Source: Drosophila pseudoobscura (Eukaryota > Arthropoda > Insecta > Diptera > Drosophilidae). Taken from it: a stretch of DNA of 64,000 bases. The stretch spans positions 64,743,869 to 64,807,868 of the forward strand of contig NC_046683.1 in the NCBI RefSeq assembly GCF_009870125.1, given 5' to 3'. The position numbers and the translations under genes were made by a program. Positions 47,983 to 61,146 of this stretch are shown here, piece by piece; within the stretch, counting starts at the first letter, position 1; each line of letters starts with the position of its first letter. Below the pieces are notes generated by a model. The model saw only the letters and a program-made list of their open reading frames with translations, was not told where the DNA came from and did no database searches.

Positions 47983-50900
47983 GCAAATTAAACAAAAACA
48001 AAAAGAACGCCTAACGATCGCTGTGACGCCCGTCATTGGCAATGCGGGGCAGGCAGAGCGGCGGAGCGGCAGAGCGGCAGAGCGGCACCACAACACTCGA
48101 CGGTGGAACAGGTGGCTCTGCGGCTGTCACGCCCCATTGTGCGCCTCCTCTTGCACTCGGCATTTGGTCCGGACCCCGGACGCTATCAGCTATCAGCGAC
48201 GCTTCCGCCGTCGCCCGGGTACACACTCCGTCGCATCATCACTCCGATAAAGCCACACCAACCGACGCGACGGCCAACGACATGCACCCGTCGCGACGGA
48301 CAGCCGGACGGACGGGCCACCAGGCCCGGGGCCATACCCCATTTGTTTTGCACTTGAATTTTGCGGCATTGTACGAGTATTTATAGTATTTATAGTCATG
48401 GGCCTGCGAGTGCGCCCCTCGTGTATGTGTACTCGTGTATTCCCACTCAGTACTCACTCACTCACTCACCCACAGACGACGGGCATTACTATCGATGGGC
48501 GGGAGTGAGTGTTTGAGGAGCCTCGAGGCGATGGCGTGTAATTAATCCCCCCCAGTGTCCACTGCACGAAGGAGTCGATTTGGAATGCTGGAAAGGGCAG
48601 AGAAAAGGGGGTGAAGGGTAAACCGATAGCAAAACGAAGGAAAAACCAAATTTATGGCAAAATAAGTATAATATTTGATGGCTAAACATAAAAATTATAG
48701 AATTTCCCAAGGAGCTGATCAGCAGGGTTATAAATTGATAGGATTCCATAAGGAATGAACTTTTCATCACTCAAAGGGGACCATGACGTGGCCTACACGT
48801 GGCACTCAATCGAAATCAAGTTAGATCTTAATCGAATGCCGATTTCCATGCAGAAGAACCATTTTACAGAGCTTCATCAGCTGCAGCGGCAGTAAGCCGA
48901 AAACAGGTTCGAATTAGTTTTAGTTTTAAGATCGATTTACCCAGATCTTGAAGTATTTTAAGAGCTGCAAAAATATCAAAGCGTGAACCAGTTTTGGCCA
49001 TCCTCAACTATTGGCTCGCAGTTTTTCAGCGAGTGTCTGTGGCTCGACTCGGGGCTCTTATCACTCCGAAGCACCCGTTGCGGCCATGTGTGGGGCAATG
49101 ATTACTTCTGTTTGTCGCGACGGCTGTCGATGACGCAGCCAGCCCATCGCCCTCGATTGGAGGAGTGACTCCGTACAGTGTGTGACGCCTACAGTGCACT
49201 CGGCGGCATTAGCTGGGTGTCCATTTTTGTTGTGGTTTCTTTTCTTTTTTTTGGGCTTCATTAATTGCCAGACAATCCACGCACTCGAGTGGCGTTTGGG
49301 GCTGGGGCCGGTACTGGGGCTGTCAATAAAATGCACATATTATATGCAGCTGCCGTCGAAACATGAAAAACAATTTAGAAACGCCACAAATCAGCGGCTC
49401 AATGACCGGCAAATGCGAATGCAACAGCGAAAGAGTTGCAAGATACCACAAGATAGAGAGATACAAATGCAGATGCAGATACTCAGTGGTGGAGCGGGGC
49501 AGAGATCCTCAAACGAAGGCTGAGAGGGGGAGAGGCGGAGATTCGGCTACATGGCCCGCAATCAATAAAAGCGAAATGCATTGAAACAGGTGCAAGAGGC
49601 GGCAGCCACAGAAGAAATGACAGGCCGGCCTCCTCTGCCCGGTGAAGGGAAAAGCTCTGCAGTGCCTCCTCCGCCAGCTCCCTGCTGCGGCTGCACGGCT
49701 GCTGCTGCCACTGATGACACAGTTGCCGCACCGCCCGCAGCAGTGGGTGGCAACTCAGACAACTGCTGCTGCCACTGCCACTGCCACCGCCGCTGCTGAT
49801 GTGTTGCAGCTGTGCACCACATGTTGCTGCTGCCTGCTGCTGCTGCCTGCTGCTGCTGCTGGTGGGGCGGTACTGGGCGCCCATTAGCGGCCGACGCCGC
49901 TGTTAATGGCAACGGCAACGGCAGCGGCAGCGGCAGCTTCGTGAAATGAGCACAGCAGGTGCAGGTGCGCGCACCTCTCGATCCATTGCGATCCATTCCG
50001 TTCCGTTCAGATCGGATCCGATCCGATACGTTCCGTGCCATTCCGTAGCGTTCTGAACCGAAAGCCAACCGAAAGTTGACAAATTTACAGCGTGGCTGTG
50101 CGGCTCAAAATGGCCGGCGGTCGGCGGCAATTCATTTGCCTGCCACCAGGCCGCGATCCGATGACTAACCGGACGAAATGATGGACACTAAATGGCCGGT
50201 AGATTTATGGCGAGCACTCCCCAGCCCCGGCCCATGGGCAGGCACAGTGGATACAGGCTAAGGGGGACGGACCATTAAGAGACCAGGGAGACATTTTTTG
50301 GGGGGGGAGGGAGAAGGCAACTCTTGGGATTCCAGTCCTTCGCTTCTCCTTCCGCGAGTTGCAGCCTGGGACCCCGTCGACCAGACCAATGACAACTGTG
50401 GATGCCACACTTGGCCTGGCCCGTTCAACTAGTTTCGTTTGGCCGCCTTCTCAATGTTGCTCATACGCACCTGTGGCCCTCGTCTGTCCATTGGTCGGCT
50501 CGCCGGCTCGTCGGCATTCATTTGCAATATTTTCACGCGTTTTTTTTTCGACTTGTCACAACAATTGACACTTAAAGTTTTTGAATACGTTGCCATCGTC
50601 GCAATGCCGATGGCTTGCAGCGAGCTTGCCACCGCACGGGCATCGCATCCAATGAAAGACACATCGACAGCAGCTGCGCGCCACATCAGAGAACGCCACA
50701 GAGAACACTCGTGATGGAGGGAGGCGATGGGGGGTGTGGGGTGGAGGTGGAGGGAAATGTTAACCGAAATTCGGAAAATGCCGACTGAAATTTCCAAGCA
50801 TTTTGCGCGACAACAAAGTAAAATTGTTTAATAATAAAATAAAACAATGTGTGCACAAATATTTCGTGCGATAATTTATGGCAAACACAAGCGAGGACAC

Positions 50901-52638
50901 CCACACCAACGGACAGGCCACAGGCCACAGTGAAAGCTCCAAAGGAAGGACACTCATGGGAGAAGTTTCCACCCACAAGAGATCCACAGATCCACTGAAC
51001 CACTGTCCATCCAACCAGCCAGCCATCCAGCCAGTGATGGGAACCCCAGACCAGACCAGACCAGAGCCGGCCCCGAACCCGTGGCCGTGCCCGAGCCTCG
51101 TTCCAGGTGAAAGTCTCTCCAGCCATTGTCCTCTTCTTCTCTCGCTCGCTCGGCCTCTCTCAGCCATTTATGGGGCGTTAGTCTGGCAATTAGTTAGTGT
51201 CATTTAGACAAATTGCCCGAAAAGAGAGGAAAAACAAAAGCAAACATAAAGAAAAGCGACGAAGCGCAGGAGATCCGATCCGGGCCCAGTGGAAAAGCCG
51301 CAACAACGCCCCGCAATTAGACGTCAAAAAGAAAGGCCATTAGCCGGGGGGCGAGGGGCGAGGGGCGGGGGGAGCACCTTATCTGAAGCCGATCTGCATG
51401 CGGGGCACAGCATCTGCATCTCTGCCAACAACCATCCATCCGCACTCTCCTGTAACTGTAACAGACTCTCCACGACGGCCCACGGCGTCTGTGCAACACC
51501 TCATCGTGGCAGAGTTGCAGCCGCAGCCGATGGACCAGGCCAGGCCAGGCCGGGCCAGGCCAAAACGGAGTCAAGCCAGGCCAACTGGTATTTCCCAGCG
51601 GCTGACTAACTGCAACAAGAGCTACAGCCGCAAGTGGCAAGGCAGCGAGGCAGCAGCAGACCGAATGCAACAGGTGGCTGCCACATAGACATAGACTCGT
51701 ACTCGTACTCGTATTCGTATTCGTACAAGGCCTCTCTCTGTGTCTCAGTGCCTGCCCCTGCCTGTCGAAAACGTGCACCACATTAAACTGGAGCACTTTT
51801 CATACGATAGTCCGGCCACAGCCACAGCCACGGCTACGGCTACGGCTATGACTATGGCTACTGCTACGGCTACGTGTTGTGCTTTTTTGTCTCCTGTTGC
51901 CCCGGTGAAATGCAGTATGCAACTCGCCAACATGCACAAGCCATGCAGCATGCAGCATGCCGCTGCAGCTCTAACTACAGACTTGCCACTTGCCACTTGC
52001 CCCCTCCTCCGGCCAGCCAACACACTGAGCGATGATGTATTTATGCTAAACTGCAAGTTAATTAATGTTGTCGCTTAATTCGAACGTTAAAGTGGCAAAA
52101 TGTTTGCTCTCCTTGTCTCCAGCTGTTGTTGTTGTTGCCGCTGTTGCATGTCCAGGAAATGGCCAGACAGTGCAACTTTTTGCGGAAAGTTTAAAGGAAT
52201 TTCCAAACAAAAAACCCACTGGAAAGTCTCTTTGTGGATAATAGGATTTCTGATCGAATTTTCTATCGGAATCATCTCTGATCCCCTGCCAAGGAAGCTA
52301 CAGTGCAATCTAGCCGCTCAGATCTATCACATCTTCTAGTAGTGTTGTTTCCCATCTTGAATAAACCCCATTTCATAATAAACGAGCGATCATCAACATA
52401 CTTAGTCGCTAATCTAATGGAAATACTTAGAGACCCCCATTAAAAGATCCCATAAATCACTCTGTGAGCAGGCTCTAAAGCCCTAAGTATTTTTTCTCAA
52501 CAAAACCGCAAGCTGAACAAATGCATAAATAAAATTTGTCTACAATTTTGGCAATTCGATAAATACTTGATTTAACGGGTGACACCATTCATCGAGTGCC
52601 CCTTTGGGGCCGGTCTTTGGCAGTAAAAGAGTTTTCCA
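47983..52638. other. Gene-free DNA with microsatellites
   Basis: No gene is supported. GCAGAGCGGC repeats (about 48050-48085), ACTC repeats (about 48455-48470), CTGCTG/CCACTG repeats (49690-49865), GGCAGC repeats (about 49913-49938), GATCCG words (50011-50028), GGCCA repeats (about 51536-51566), TCGTAC/TCGTAT repeats (about 51695-51726) and GGCTAC repeats (about 51829-51873) explain most open frames. An AT-richer stretch with no features lies at 52090-52600. Confidence 0.5.
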
Positions 52639-53110
52639 TACCCTGCAAGAGGGTATAACGATTGCTCCTTGGCAAACAGTTTATTATCCGATGATCGTTA
52701 GATTTGATTTCTCTGCAAAGAAGATTGTAGGGGCGGCATTTGGGAAGATAACTCCATTAAAATGTGGGAATATCTAAAAGTCTCCTACCATTATATGGCA
52801 CTATCGTACAAATCTATCGGTTGTAAGCTCAGAGTAAGAGTCTATCTCTCCACTAAAGTTTCTCAAGAGTCCTGATAAAGTCCCTCAGTTTTAAAGATTT
52901 CCTACTGAATATTTGCCTAAGAACTGCCTTACTGGAAAGTAGGACTCATTGGAACCCCAAAGATGGCAAAATCTGAACAAGATATATCGGTTTTAGATGT
53001 CTTATGGTGGAAAACTCTTTCGAATACGTTCCTTTAACCCTCTAGATCCCCATAGAGCGTATAAGCTGAAACGAGGGACATTTCCAATTCGGGACACCCG
53101 AATTTCTTCG
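52639..53110 (+). repeat. Dispersed hairpin repeat and following unconstrained DNA
   Basis: TACCCT (52639-52644) and AGGGTA (52650-52655) form the opening hairpin, followed by TAACGATT as in other copies. I cannot find a clear closing phrase, so the right boundary is unknown. The sequence to about 53110 looks like decayed repeat DNA. Confidence 0.4.
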
Positions 53111-55174
53111 CTCTTGGGCGTGTTTATTATTATTATTACTATAACTATTAACCAGACTGCATTTTGATGCATTGCAGGTGCATTTCCGTGGATAATTTTA
53201 TGGCATTTGTTGCTAATTTCATTTGTTTCCCCTCTCTGTGGCTCTCTGTGGCTCTTGGTGGGGCCTCCTGGCTGGCTGCCCCTGCAATCACATTAGCGGC
53301 AAACAGCAATGAATGCATTTGTTTATAAACAACATGCAAAATTGTGCAATAAAAACGTAATGAAATTTATGAGCCAAACGGAACGGAGATAGCAACAAAT
53401 GGGAATGGAATGGGAAATGGAATGGCGAATGCCGGTCCACAGAGAAAAAGACATAAAAGCTTCGACTGAAAAATAATTAGAAAAGGCTGCAAAGAAAATT
53501 GCACCTGTTTACATTTTCCAAACAGGCGCTGATTGAATATGCCACTGCGAATCGACAGAAGATCAGAGAACTACCGACGGGGGGAGGGGGCTTATGAGGG
53601 GAGTCCAAGTCCGAGATCGAGTCCGGGACTTGCGAGTCGATGAATGAATGAAATATACGAGTATTTATGCATATGTGGGGTGCATAATAGACCCAAGATC
53701 AGGGGGATGGCTGTGCCATGGGGCTGGCAGGGGGCTGGCAGGGGCTGGGGCAGGGGGAGGGTCATGCATTCATTATGCAGCCAGCAACCAGCCGGCCGGC
53801 CACTGGAGGCAACACCTGCTCCGCTCCACTCCACTCCGTTCCGATTCGATCCGATTCGATCCGTTCCGATCCGTTTGCGAGGAGGAGGAGGAGGAGGAGG
53901 AGGAGGAGGAGTGGTTGCAGGTGTATGCAAACCGATTGTTGTTGTTGCCTTTGTGTGTCGCCCGATGCACTTATATTTCATTTAGTGAGTGAGTGCCACC
54001 TGTGGCCACTTTGGGAAAGTCTTGCAGCATTTTCCCATCCAATGGCTAAAGATGTTCCTCCTCGTTTGCGGGAGTGGAGTCTCTTTTGTCAGAGATTATG
54101 CTTATTTATTGGCAAGATGTTGTTGCTGTTGCTGTTGTCTCTTCTCCATTGTTTGTGCCTTGAGCCCATTGGAAAGTCAAACAGAGCGGAGGGGCAATGC
54201 TGATAAAAATCATATTTATTTAAGGCACAACAGACTTTAGCTTTTGTTTAAACTTCGATAAGAGCGAAAGAGACCTAAAAAGAGGAGTTTTTCAAAGAGT
54301 TTAGATGGGTTTTCATTAGGGTATATATAAAGAGATCCTCGCTCCTCGTAGGAGTACCCATAACATACTATCTAGATACTTTTCACTGCCTGAACCCTGC
54401 TCTAAACTAGCTCTCATTCATCCTCTAGGTTCTGGCCCAATTGATGATCTCCACCCGCCCACCAGTTTAGAGGTCAAACGATTGGGCACGAGCCCACGAT
54501 TTGTCTGGCCGTTAAGACCCAAGTATAAAATCTAGATCCTTAGGAACACATAAAACACACACAGTCCCCAATCCCCAATCTCCGAATGGCTGGCTGGATG
54601 GATGGATGGATGGATGGAGACAAACAGTCGAAACATAATAAAATGTCAACGGGAACAGCCGCAAAACAGTTTTGACAGTCAAAATAGACACGCGCCTGCA
54701 ACGATCGATCCAGGGTCCCCTTCTTGCCTCCTCCGGCTGCACCACCACCACCGTGGATGTGCCACTGCTGCCGCTGCTGCTGCTTTTGGCGATGACAAAT
54801 GAGAGTTTTTAAGCCCGAAATCGGGAGGGGGGGCGGCAGGAGGGCGGAGAGTGGCATACCAATCGAAAATTAAGTTGAAGATGCATGTTTTTCTATTTTG
54901 GACGTTGAAAGTTTTTCCTTTGCAACATTTGCGGCCATAAATCATCGAACCGATGAGGCAGGAAATCGGGGAAAATGAAACGAAAATGCGTCTGGCCAAA
55001 ACAAAAAAAAAAACAGAAGGAAAATCAATTAAGTTTTCGGCACACACACACACACGTACACACACACACATGCAATTGAGTTGTCAATCAGATGCTGATT
55101 TTTGTCGCCATTTGCTGTCAATCAGCAGCGGCAGCGGCAGCAACAATTCCAGGCAGTCATCAATTATTTGTGGA
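53111..55174. other. Gene-free DNA with microsatellites
   Basis: No gene. GATTCGATCC words (about 53840-53875), a GGA run (53880-53911), a GGAT run (about 54594-54619) and a CA run (about 55040-55070) are the main features. Confidence 0.55.
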
Positions 55175-55305
55175 TACCCTGCCAGAGGGTATCCCCATCT
55201 GAGAGAGGTGTTTGCCAGGCAAAGAAAGAGCTGATTCGAAGGCATCCAATCCCTCGTACTTCCCATCTTTTGTCGGTTTCCTTTCAGAGTATCTCGAGCT
55301 TCGGT
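55175..55305 (+). repeat. Dispersed TACCCT hairpin repeat, copy at 55.2 kb
   Basis: TACCCT (55175-55180) and AGGGTA (55186-55191) open the element, and GAGTATCTCGAGCTTCGGTT closes it at about 55286-55305. The closing phrase matches the copy at 7995-8104. Confidence 0.6.
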
Positions 55306-56880
55306 TAGCCCCTGGAAAAGCCAGCCTTTTGAATGCTTGTTTCTACGATTGAATTTTCTTGATTTGGTTTCTGCTATTTGCTGCACGTGCGTCTCAGTTG
55401 TGGCTGCTCTGCTGCTCTGCTGCTGCCGCATTGCATGTTGCCGGCTCATTAGTTTGGCTTTTATTTTTGGAAAAGCCAACGCGACGCATTCGCCGGCCTG
55501 TCTGCCTATGTCTGCCTCTGTCTGTCCCTCTGTGTCTATATCTCCGGCTGTTGTTGGACTCGAATTCGCTTTCGGAGTTGCAGTTGTAGTTGTAGTTGGA
55601 GTCAAAGTCAGAGTCGGAGTCGCAGTCGCAGTCGGAGTCGTCGCTGCAGTTGTCGATCGTTAGTTGCAAGATCCGTTGCCGTCATCCCCATCGCCCGCTG
55701 GTTGTCTGCTCGGCGGCAGCACGTCACTGTGCCACAAGGGGCATTGGTTTTACGTTGAATTTGAGGAGGTACCCAGAGCCTGGCAAAACCCTACCTTGAG
55801 GGTAATGGAGAAATATCTCAGGAGTCGCAAAGGATACAATGTATCCTTTGAGCAATTATTCAATTAATATCAATCCTTTTCTAGGGATTCTGTGGGATCC
55901 ACTCTCTACCGAAATCATTTCCTATATGAACTCATACCGTATCGTTTTGGACCACCATCCTTTGAAAACGAATCCTCATACGAATCCCACACCGCCCCGA
56001 ACCATGGAAAATCCATAATTTCTGTGCAAGTACCCATTAAAAACGCATCGTATCGTATCGCGGAACCACTGTGCAAAGATTGGACCAAAAAATGATTATT
56101 AATAGACCTTTGTCTGGCGCTTGTTGTTGCAAGCAGTCGGTGCTGCCGCTGCCGCTGCCGCTGCCGTTGCAGGCTGTTGGCAAATGCCAAACACTGCAAT
56201 TGTTGCTGTCATTGTTCTGTTACACTTGCAATCGCTTCATTTATTATCGTCGCGACTTGCCTCAGCCTTTCTGTCTGTCAGTCAGTCAGTCAGTCTGTCT
56301 GTCAGTCGGCAAGTGAATGCGTCAGTTAGTGAGTTTATCAGACTCCCTGGCTGTACGTCCGTCCGTCCGTCCGTCCGGCAGTCCCTCACTTGTCGCGGTC
56401 GTTGGCTCAGCCTCAGCCTCCAATTGCGATGCAGACGCCAGGCGACACGACACGACACCTAAATTTAATGCGACAACCGCCAGCCAGCTGCATTCAATTA
56501 TTTAGTCGAGAATCATCATCCAACAACAGACCCCATCATCATCTCGATCATCATCGTGGGGACTCGCGATCATCTTGGCCTGGTGTTCGTCTCGCCGTCG
56601 AAACAGACAATAAAATATCATTAAAAATCAACGGCGTTGTAACACGCCTTGCAAATATTTTAATTGTTTTTCTTTTCCCCAAAGAGTCTGAGGCGTCTGC
56701 GGAGAGACCTTCTCTTCTTCAAATTTACATTTTTATGACTATGACCGAATAATTGCGCAAAAATGTTTAGCAAGGTGTTAAGGATGCATCTTCTAGGCAT
56801 GTTATGTGTGAAATTTTTAGACGAATTGCTGTGAGGAGATAGGAGAGAGGTAGGAGTCTCTAATTTCATTCAAAATTGAT
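55306..56880. other. Gene-free DNA
   Basis: No gene. GAGTCGGAGTCGCAGTC repeats (about 55598-55640), CGCTGC repeats (about 56142-56165), GTCAGTCA repeats (about 56276-56300) and GTCC tetramers (about 56357-56376) are present. Confidence 0.5.
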
Positions 56881-57550
56881 GACCCTTGCCATAAGAAGGT
56901 TGTGTAATTATGAATTTCCTGGTTAAATATGATCAGTGGTAGTCCTACCTTGATAGCCTTTCCAGTCTTTTCTGGTATTTATTCAGTTTCTGGTGGAGAA
57001 GAGGGAAGAATGATGACCCTTGCTATAGGGACGCTGCGTAACTATGGATTTTCTGGTTAAATATGGTCAGTGGTAGTCCCACCTTGATAGCCTTTGGTAT
57101 TCCAGTATTTTTTGGTATTTATTCCGGTTCTTGTGGAGAAGAGGGAAGAATGGTGACCCTTGCCATACGATCGTTGTATAGATACCTTATAGATACCTTA
57201 AGCTTTTGATTACCTTGATAGCCTTTGGTATTCCAGTATTTTTTGGTATTTATTCCGGTTCTTGTGGAGAAGAGGGAAGAATGATTACCCTTGCCATAAA
57301 AACGTGGTGTAACTATGGATTTCCTGGTTAAATATGATCAGTGGTAGTCCTAGCCTGATAGCCTATCCAGTATTTTCTGGTATTTATTTCGTTTCTTGTA
57401 GAGAAGAGGGAAGAATGACTACCCTTGCTATAAAAACGTGGTGTAACTATGGATTTCCTGGTTAAATATGATTACTGGTAGCCCTACCTTGATGGCCTTT
57501 GGTATTCCAGTACTTTCTAGTATTTATTCCGTTTCTTGTAGCAAAGAATG
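56881..57550. repeat. Five-copy tandem array, unit about 134 bp
   Basis: The phrase ACCCTTGCCATA/ACCCTTGCTATA begins units at about 56881, 57015, 57155, 57286 and 57420 (spacings 134, 140, 131, 134). Shared blocks include ATTTCCTGGTTAAATATG, AGTGGTAGTCCTACCTTGAT, TTGGTATTCCAGTA and GAGAAGAGGGAAGAATG. The third unit has its middle replaced by a GATACCTTATA duplication. Non-coding. Confidence 0.85.
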
Positions 57551-59457
57551 AAGAATAAACTATGATTCAATCTATATTAAACTGAAAATAAGATGCCAAA
57601 AGAAATCTTTATCACCTCGGAATGAATGAAAACCCTCTAGTATACCTTATATAATCCACTTTCGCCCTCAAACCATTGAGAATGTGGACCTCTTCTTGGT
57701 GGATTTCCCTCCCGCCCTTTGCTACCATTCCATGCCGGCGTTGCCATACTTTGTAGCACTTTTGCAATGAAATAATTAGCAATGATGTTTTCTAAGGCCT
57801 TCTGGCTTGTGGCCAGAACATCGAAGCACATTTCTCACTCGAGAATTTCGTTGGTTAAGTAATACCCGATACGAGGCGAAGGCGAAGACGAGGGCGAGCG
57901 ATGGGTTGGGCCATTAATCCTTCAATGCAACGAGGCAGATCTGTTTTATCTGAGATGCAAATTCTTCGAAGGGATGTGGCACCTGTTTAGGGAAGGCAAT
58001 CAATCAACTCCGAGAAGCCGTGGAAAATGGTTAGCTAATCCATCAGCTGGACTCTCATTTGCATTACACAGATACAGAGAGTGGTTCCATGCGAGTCTTT
58101 GAATGAATGAATGAGTGTGCGGTTGAGGGACCAGTCAAAATGAAACCTTATGTTCGTTACAAATTTCCAGCCATACGGAGTAATTTGTGAGTGACGAAGA
58201 GACGCAGGACGAGGTGGATGTGGAGGAGGACGCTTTCTGGATGGACTTTCTCTGCTAATAGTAGAACATATGGATACCGTGTCGAATGATGATGACGCTG
58301 TTCAAAACGCAGACGAAGAGAAATGCGCTGCCGTGCTCGTGGAAGTGCATTTTGTGGCATGTGTCGTTTAATTATGCTAAAAGCCAACAGCAACAACAAT
58401 AACAAGTCACAAACAAAGTGCCTGCAACGTAAGCAGCACTCCCCCTGGCCGCCTGGGTGCCGTGGGGGTGGGGTTCTGAGCCATTGATATGCCCGTTGAT
58501 CCTGAAGAGGGTGCGAAGTGAAGGGCCAACCCTTGAGCACAGAACTAGAGCAGGCCAGGCTGCAGTCCCTTTGGGAAATATTCCCCATAAACAACAGGGG
58601 AAGACCAACAACTGTTCTGATGATGAGATTGGGCTTTGGATTGTGTGGAGTACGGGGCGCCGTACCCGTTCGGGCGTTTATCAGCCCATTCCCCCCACCC
58701 CTGCCCAGTCGACACCAGTCGCCAGTCAGCAGTCGCCAGTCGCCAGTAAGCAGTGGCTGATGGGTATATTTTTCTATCGTTTATCTAATATCCCGCATAA
58801 ATACCAACAATGAGGCTGCGCGATGACAGCACAAAAGAAGCGATTGGCCACGAAGATCCCAAGCCAGACAGCGGCCACTGCGGAGTGACCACTGGACGGG
58901 ACGATCCCATCCGATCCGACACTCATGTGTGCCGTGCCGCACAGTGCAGTGCCGCGCGAGATCTCTATCAGCGCGTCATGTCTCAAGTCTTCATTAGCGA
59001 TGGAGCCGCATCAGGCGAATGGAGCAGGCCATGGAGCCATGGACCCCGCTGAAACACCCAAAACGTAGCGCTCGCAGTGGCAACATGTTGGGCATCGGGC
59101 GGCATGCAACCGAGTGGCGAAAATATGTTGTGGAGCAACCAGCCAGACCTCTCCTCCGGTCTCTAGCCATCTCTATCTTTTCGGTGCCCAAGTATCTCTT
59201 TCTCTCTGTCTCTCCACCTCTTTGGGTGACTCTAAACCATAGTGACACTAGAGCGCTTCGGGGCACAGTGGGGCAAACATGTCCCAAAGGGGTGTTTGAA
59301 ATATTTCGGTCGATATTTAGTGTAAGCAAGGGTTAAGGCTTTCGTCTCTAAAGCACTTCTTTTTGTAAAGATATTTTACTATAAATAGATCTTGGAATGT
59401 TCTGCGCCTTTTATTCTATTCAAAGAATTTTCGGGATTCCTCGGGAATATCCCTCCA
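57551..59457. other. Gene-free DNA
   Basis: No gene is supported. A minus-strand ATG frame near 58157-58588 has no recognisable domain. On the plus strand at 58190-58370 two short frames read as acidic, protein-like sequence (DEETQDEVDVEEDAFWMDF, then an ATG frame at 58269), but each ends quickly. Confidence 0.45.
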
Positions 59458-59628
59458 TTCCAGGGGTTCCAGCTGTTCCAGGGGTTCCAGGTGTTCCAGG
59501 TGTTCCAGGGGTTCCAGGTGTTCCAGGGGTTCCAGGGGTTCCAGCTGTTCCAGGGGTTCCAGGTGTTCCAGGGGTTCCAGGTGTTCCAGATGTTCCAGGT
59601 GTTCCAGGGGTTCCAGGGGTTCAACTGG
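59458..59628. repeat. 9-bp minisatellite TTCCAGNNG, 18 exact units plus one decayed
   Basis: Eighteen consecutive units TTCCAG(GG/GT/CT/AT)G run without a single indel from 59458 to 59619; a nineteenth is decayed. Variation is confined to unit positions 7 and 8. Because 9 is a multiple of 3, open frames cross it: the plus strand reads a Val-Pro-Gly repeat (ATG at 59397, 115 residues), and the minus strand a Glu-Pro/His-Leu repeat (ATG at 59667, 83 residues, stop ending at 59416). Neither is proven to be a gene. Confidence 0.9.
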
Positions 59629-61115
59629 GATCCCCTCATGTTCATCTGTCATTTCCAAATATTTCATTACTCCCGTTACTCGGAAATTCCCTATTGGCTT
59701 GGCTTTCACTATCTGGAGACCTTGCCCCACGGTGCATTAACTAACACCTCATCACTGCCTGGCGCTGACTGAATGACTACCTGTATTATGTGCGAGTATG
59801 TGCTCTCGAAACATTTGCTGCCGCCGTGTCCATGGCAGCCAGATGTGGCACAGCCGCAGCCACAGCGCCGCACGCGAAAAGCCATTTCCCGCAGTGGCTG
59901 GAGACAGGAGGCAGAAGCAGGGTCTGCCTTCATGTTTTTTCACGCTGTTGTTGCATATTTCACACACACACACAAACACACAGCTTGGGGCAACACCTCG
60001 CTGCCATGTCTGGGTCTCAATCCCAAGAGGTTTTTGCCTGCAAAATTAGTGCAAAATAAGCGACGTCCAGAGGTGGAGATCCTAAGTATTCAGGCAGTGT
60101 CTGTGGTCTCTTGTCCGTGGCCTGTGTTTGTGTTTCTTAGCATAAATTTGTGTGCATGATCGGCAGCAATAATTTTATTTGTTTACGATTATGTTCGCTG
60201 GCCAACAGGCTCTTGTACTGCCGGGGACCCGAGGCGCCTCCATCTGCAAACGCGTCACTCATACGCCCCGACGACAGCAGCAGCAGCAGCGGCAGTCGTT
60301 GCAACAGCAGCCGTAGACATTGTGGCCCCTTCTCTGTCTCTCTCTCTCTCTGTCTCTCTTTCTCAGATCCGTTCCGTGCCATTCCGATCCGCTACGCTCC
60401 ACTATCCGCTCCAATCCGATCCGCCAGCTGTGGCTCTTGTTGTCGCTCTTGTTGGCAGGCGCCTGCGCCTTTGCTGTCCGTTCGATTCACGTGAAAATGG
60501 ATATAAATTGTCTTCAGATCTCGGGTCTTATGTACAATGTTTGCCCATAAGTATTTGTATTTCTTTTTTGGGGGGGAGTGGGAGAGGGGGGAGGCGGGGT
60601 CTGCGCACGGTAGGGATTTATTGTTTATTGAAATTGCCACAAAACGGTGCAAAATAATGAGAAAATCGCTGCATTCGGACATTTTTATGTTTTCATTTTC
60701 CAAAGTTGTTTCTGGCTGCCGCCTGCCGCCTGCTGCCGCCTGCTGCCTGCCACATGGCCAGCAATTTGAGTCATGTAACCGTAGACGCCATTAAATCTCT
60801 GCCAAACAAATTTCCCTAAAAGCCAGGCCCAGCCAGAAGGAGTGTCGTGTCCTTCCCTTCCCTTCCCCTCTCCTACTCTTACGAGTGCGATAATATCCCA
60901 TCTCGATATCTCTTAGACACGTGCCCATCTTTTGTTGTCATCCTCTTGTCCTCCCCCCCAACCCATTGCTTGTTAAATTTTATGTTTCGGAGAGCAAAAA
61001 TCACGTCTAATCAAGATTTATAGTCCGTAACGCATTTATGTCTGACTTTCGACGCCGGCACCGCCTCCCCCACCCACAGACAGAAAGGAAACGGAAGTGC
61101 CAGAGCAACCCCCAA

Positions 61116-61146
<31 letters not shown>

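Noticed and set aside
4368..59783. CAGGTAG (Zelda) and TGTGGGAA (Su(H)) motif matches
   Set aside because: I counted about three CAGGTAG and four YGTGGGAA. That is at or below chance for 64 kb on both strands, so I do not claim regulation from them.
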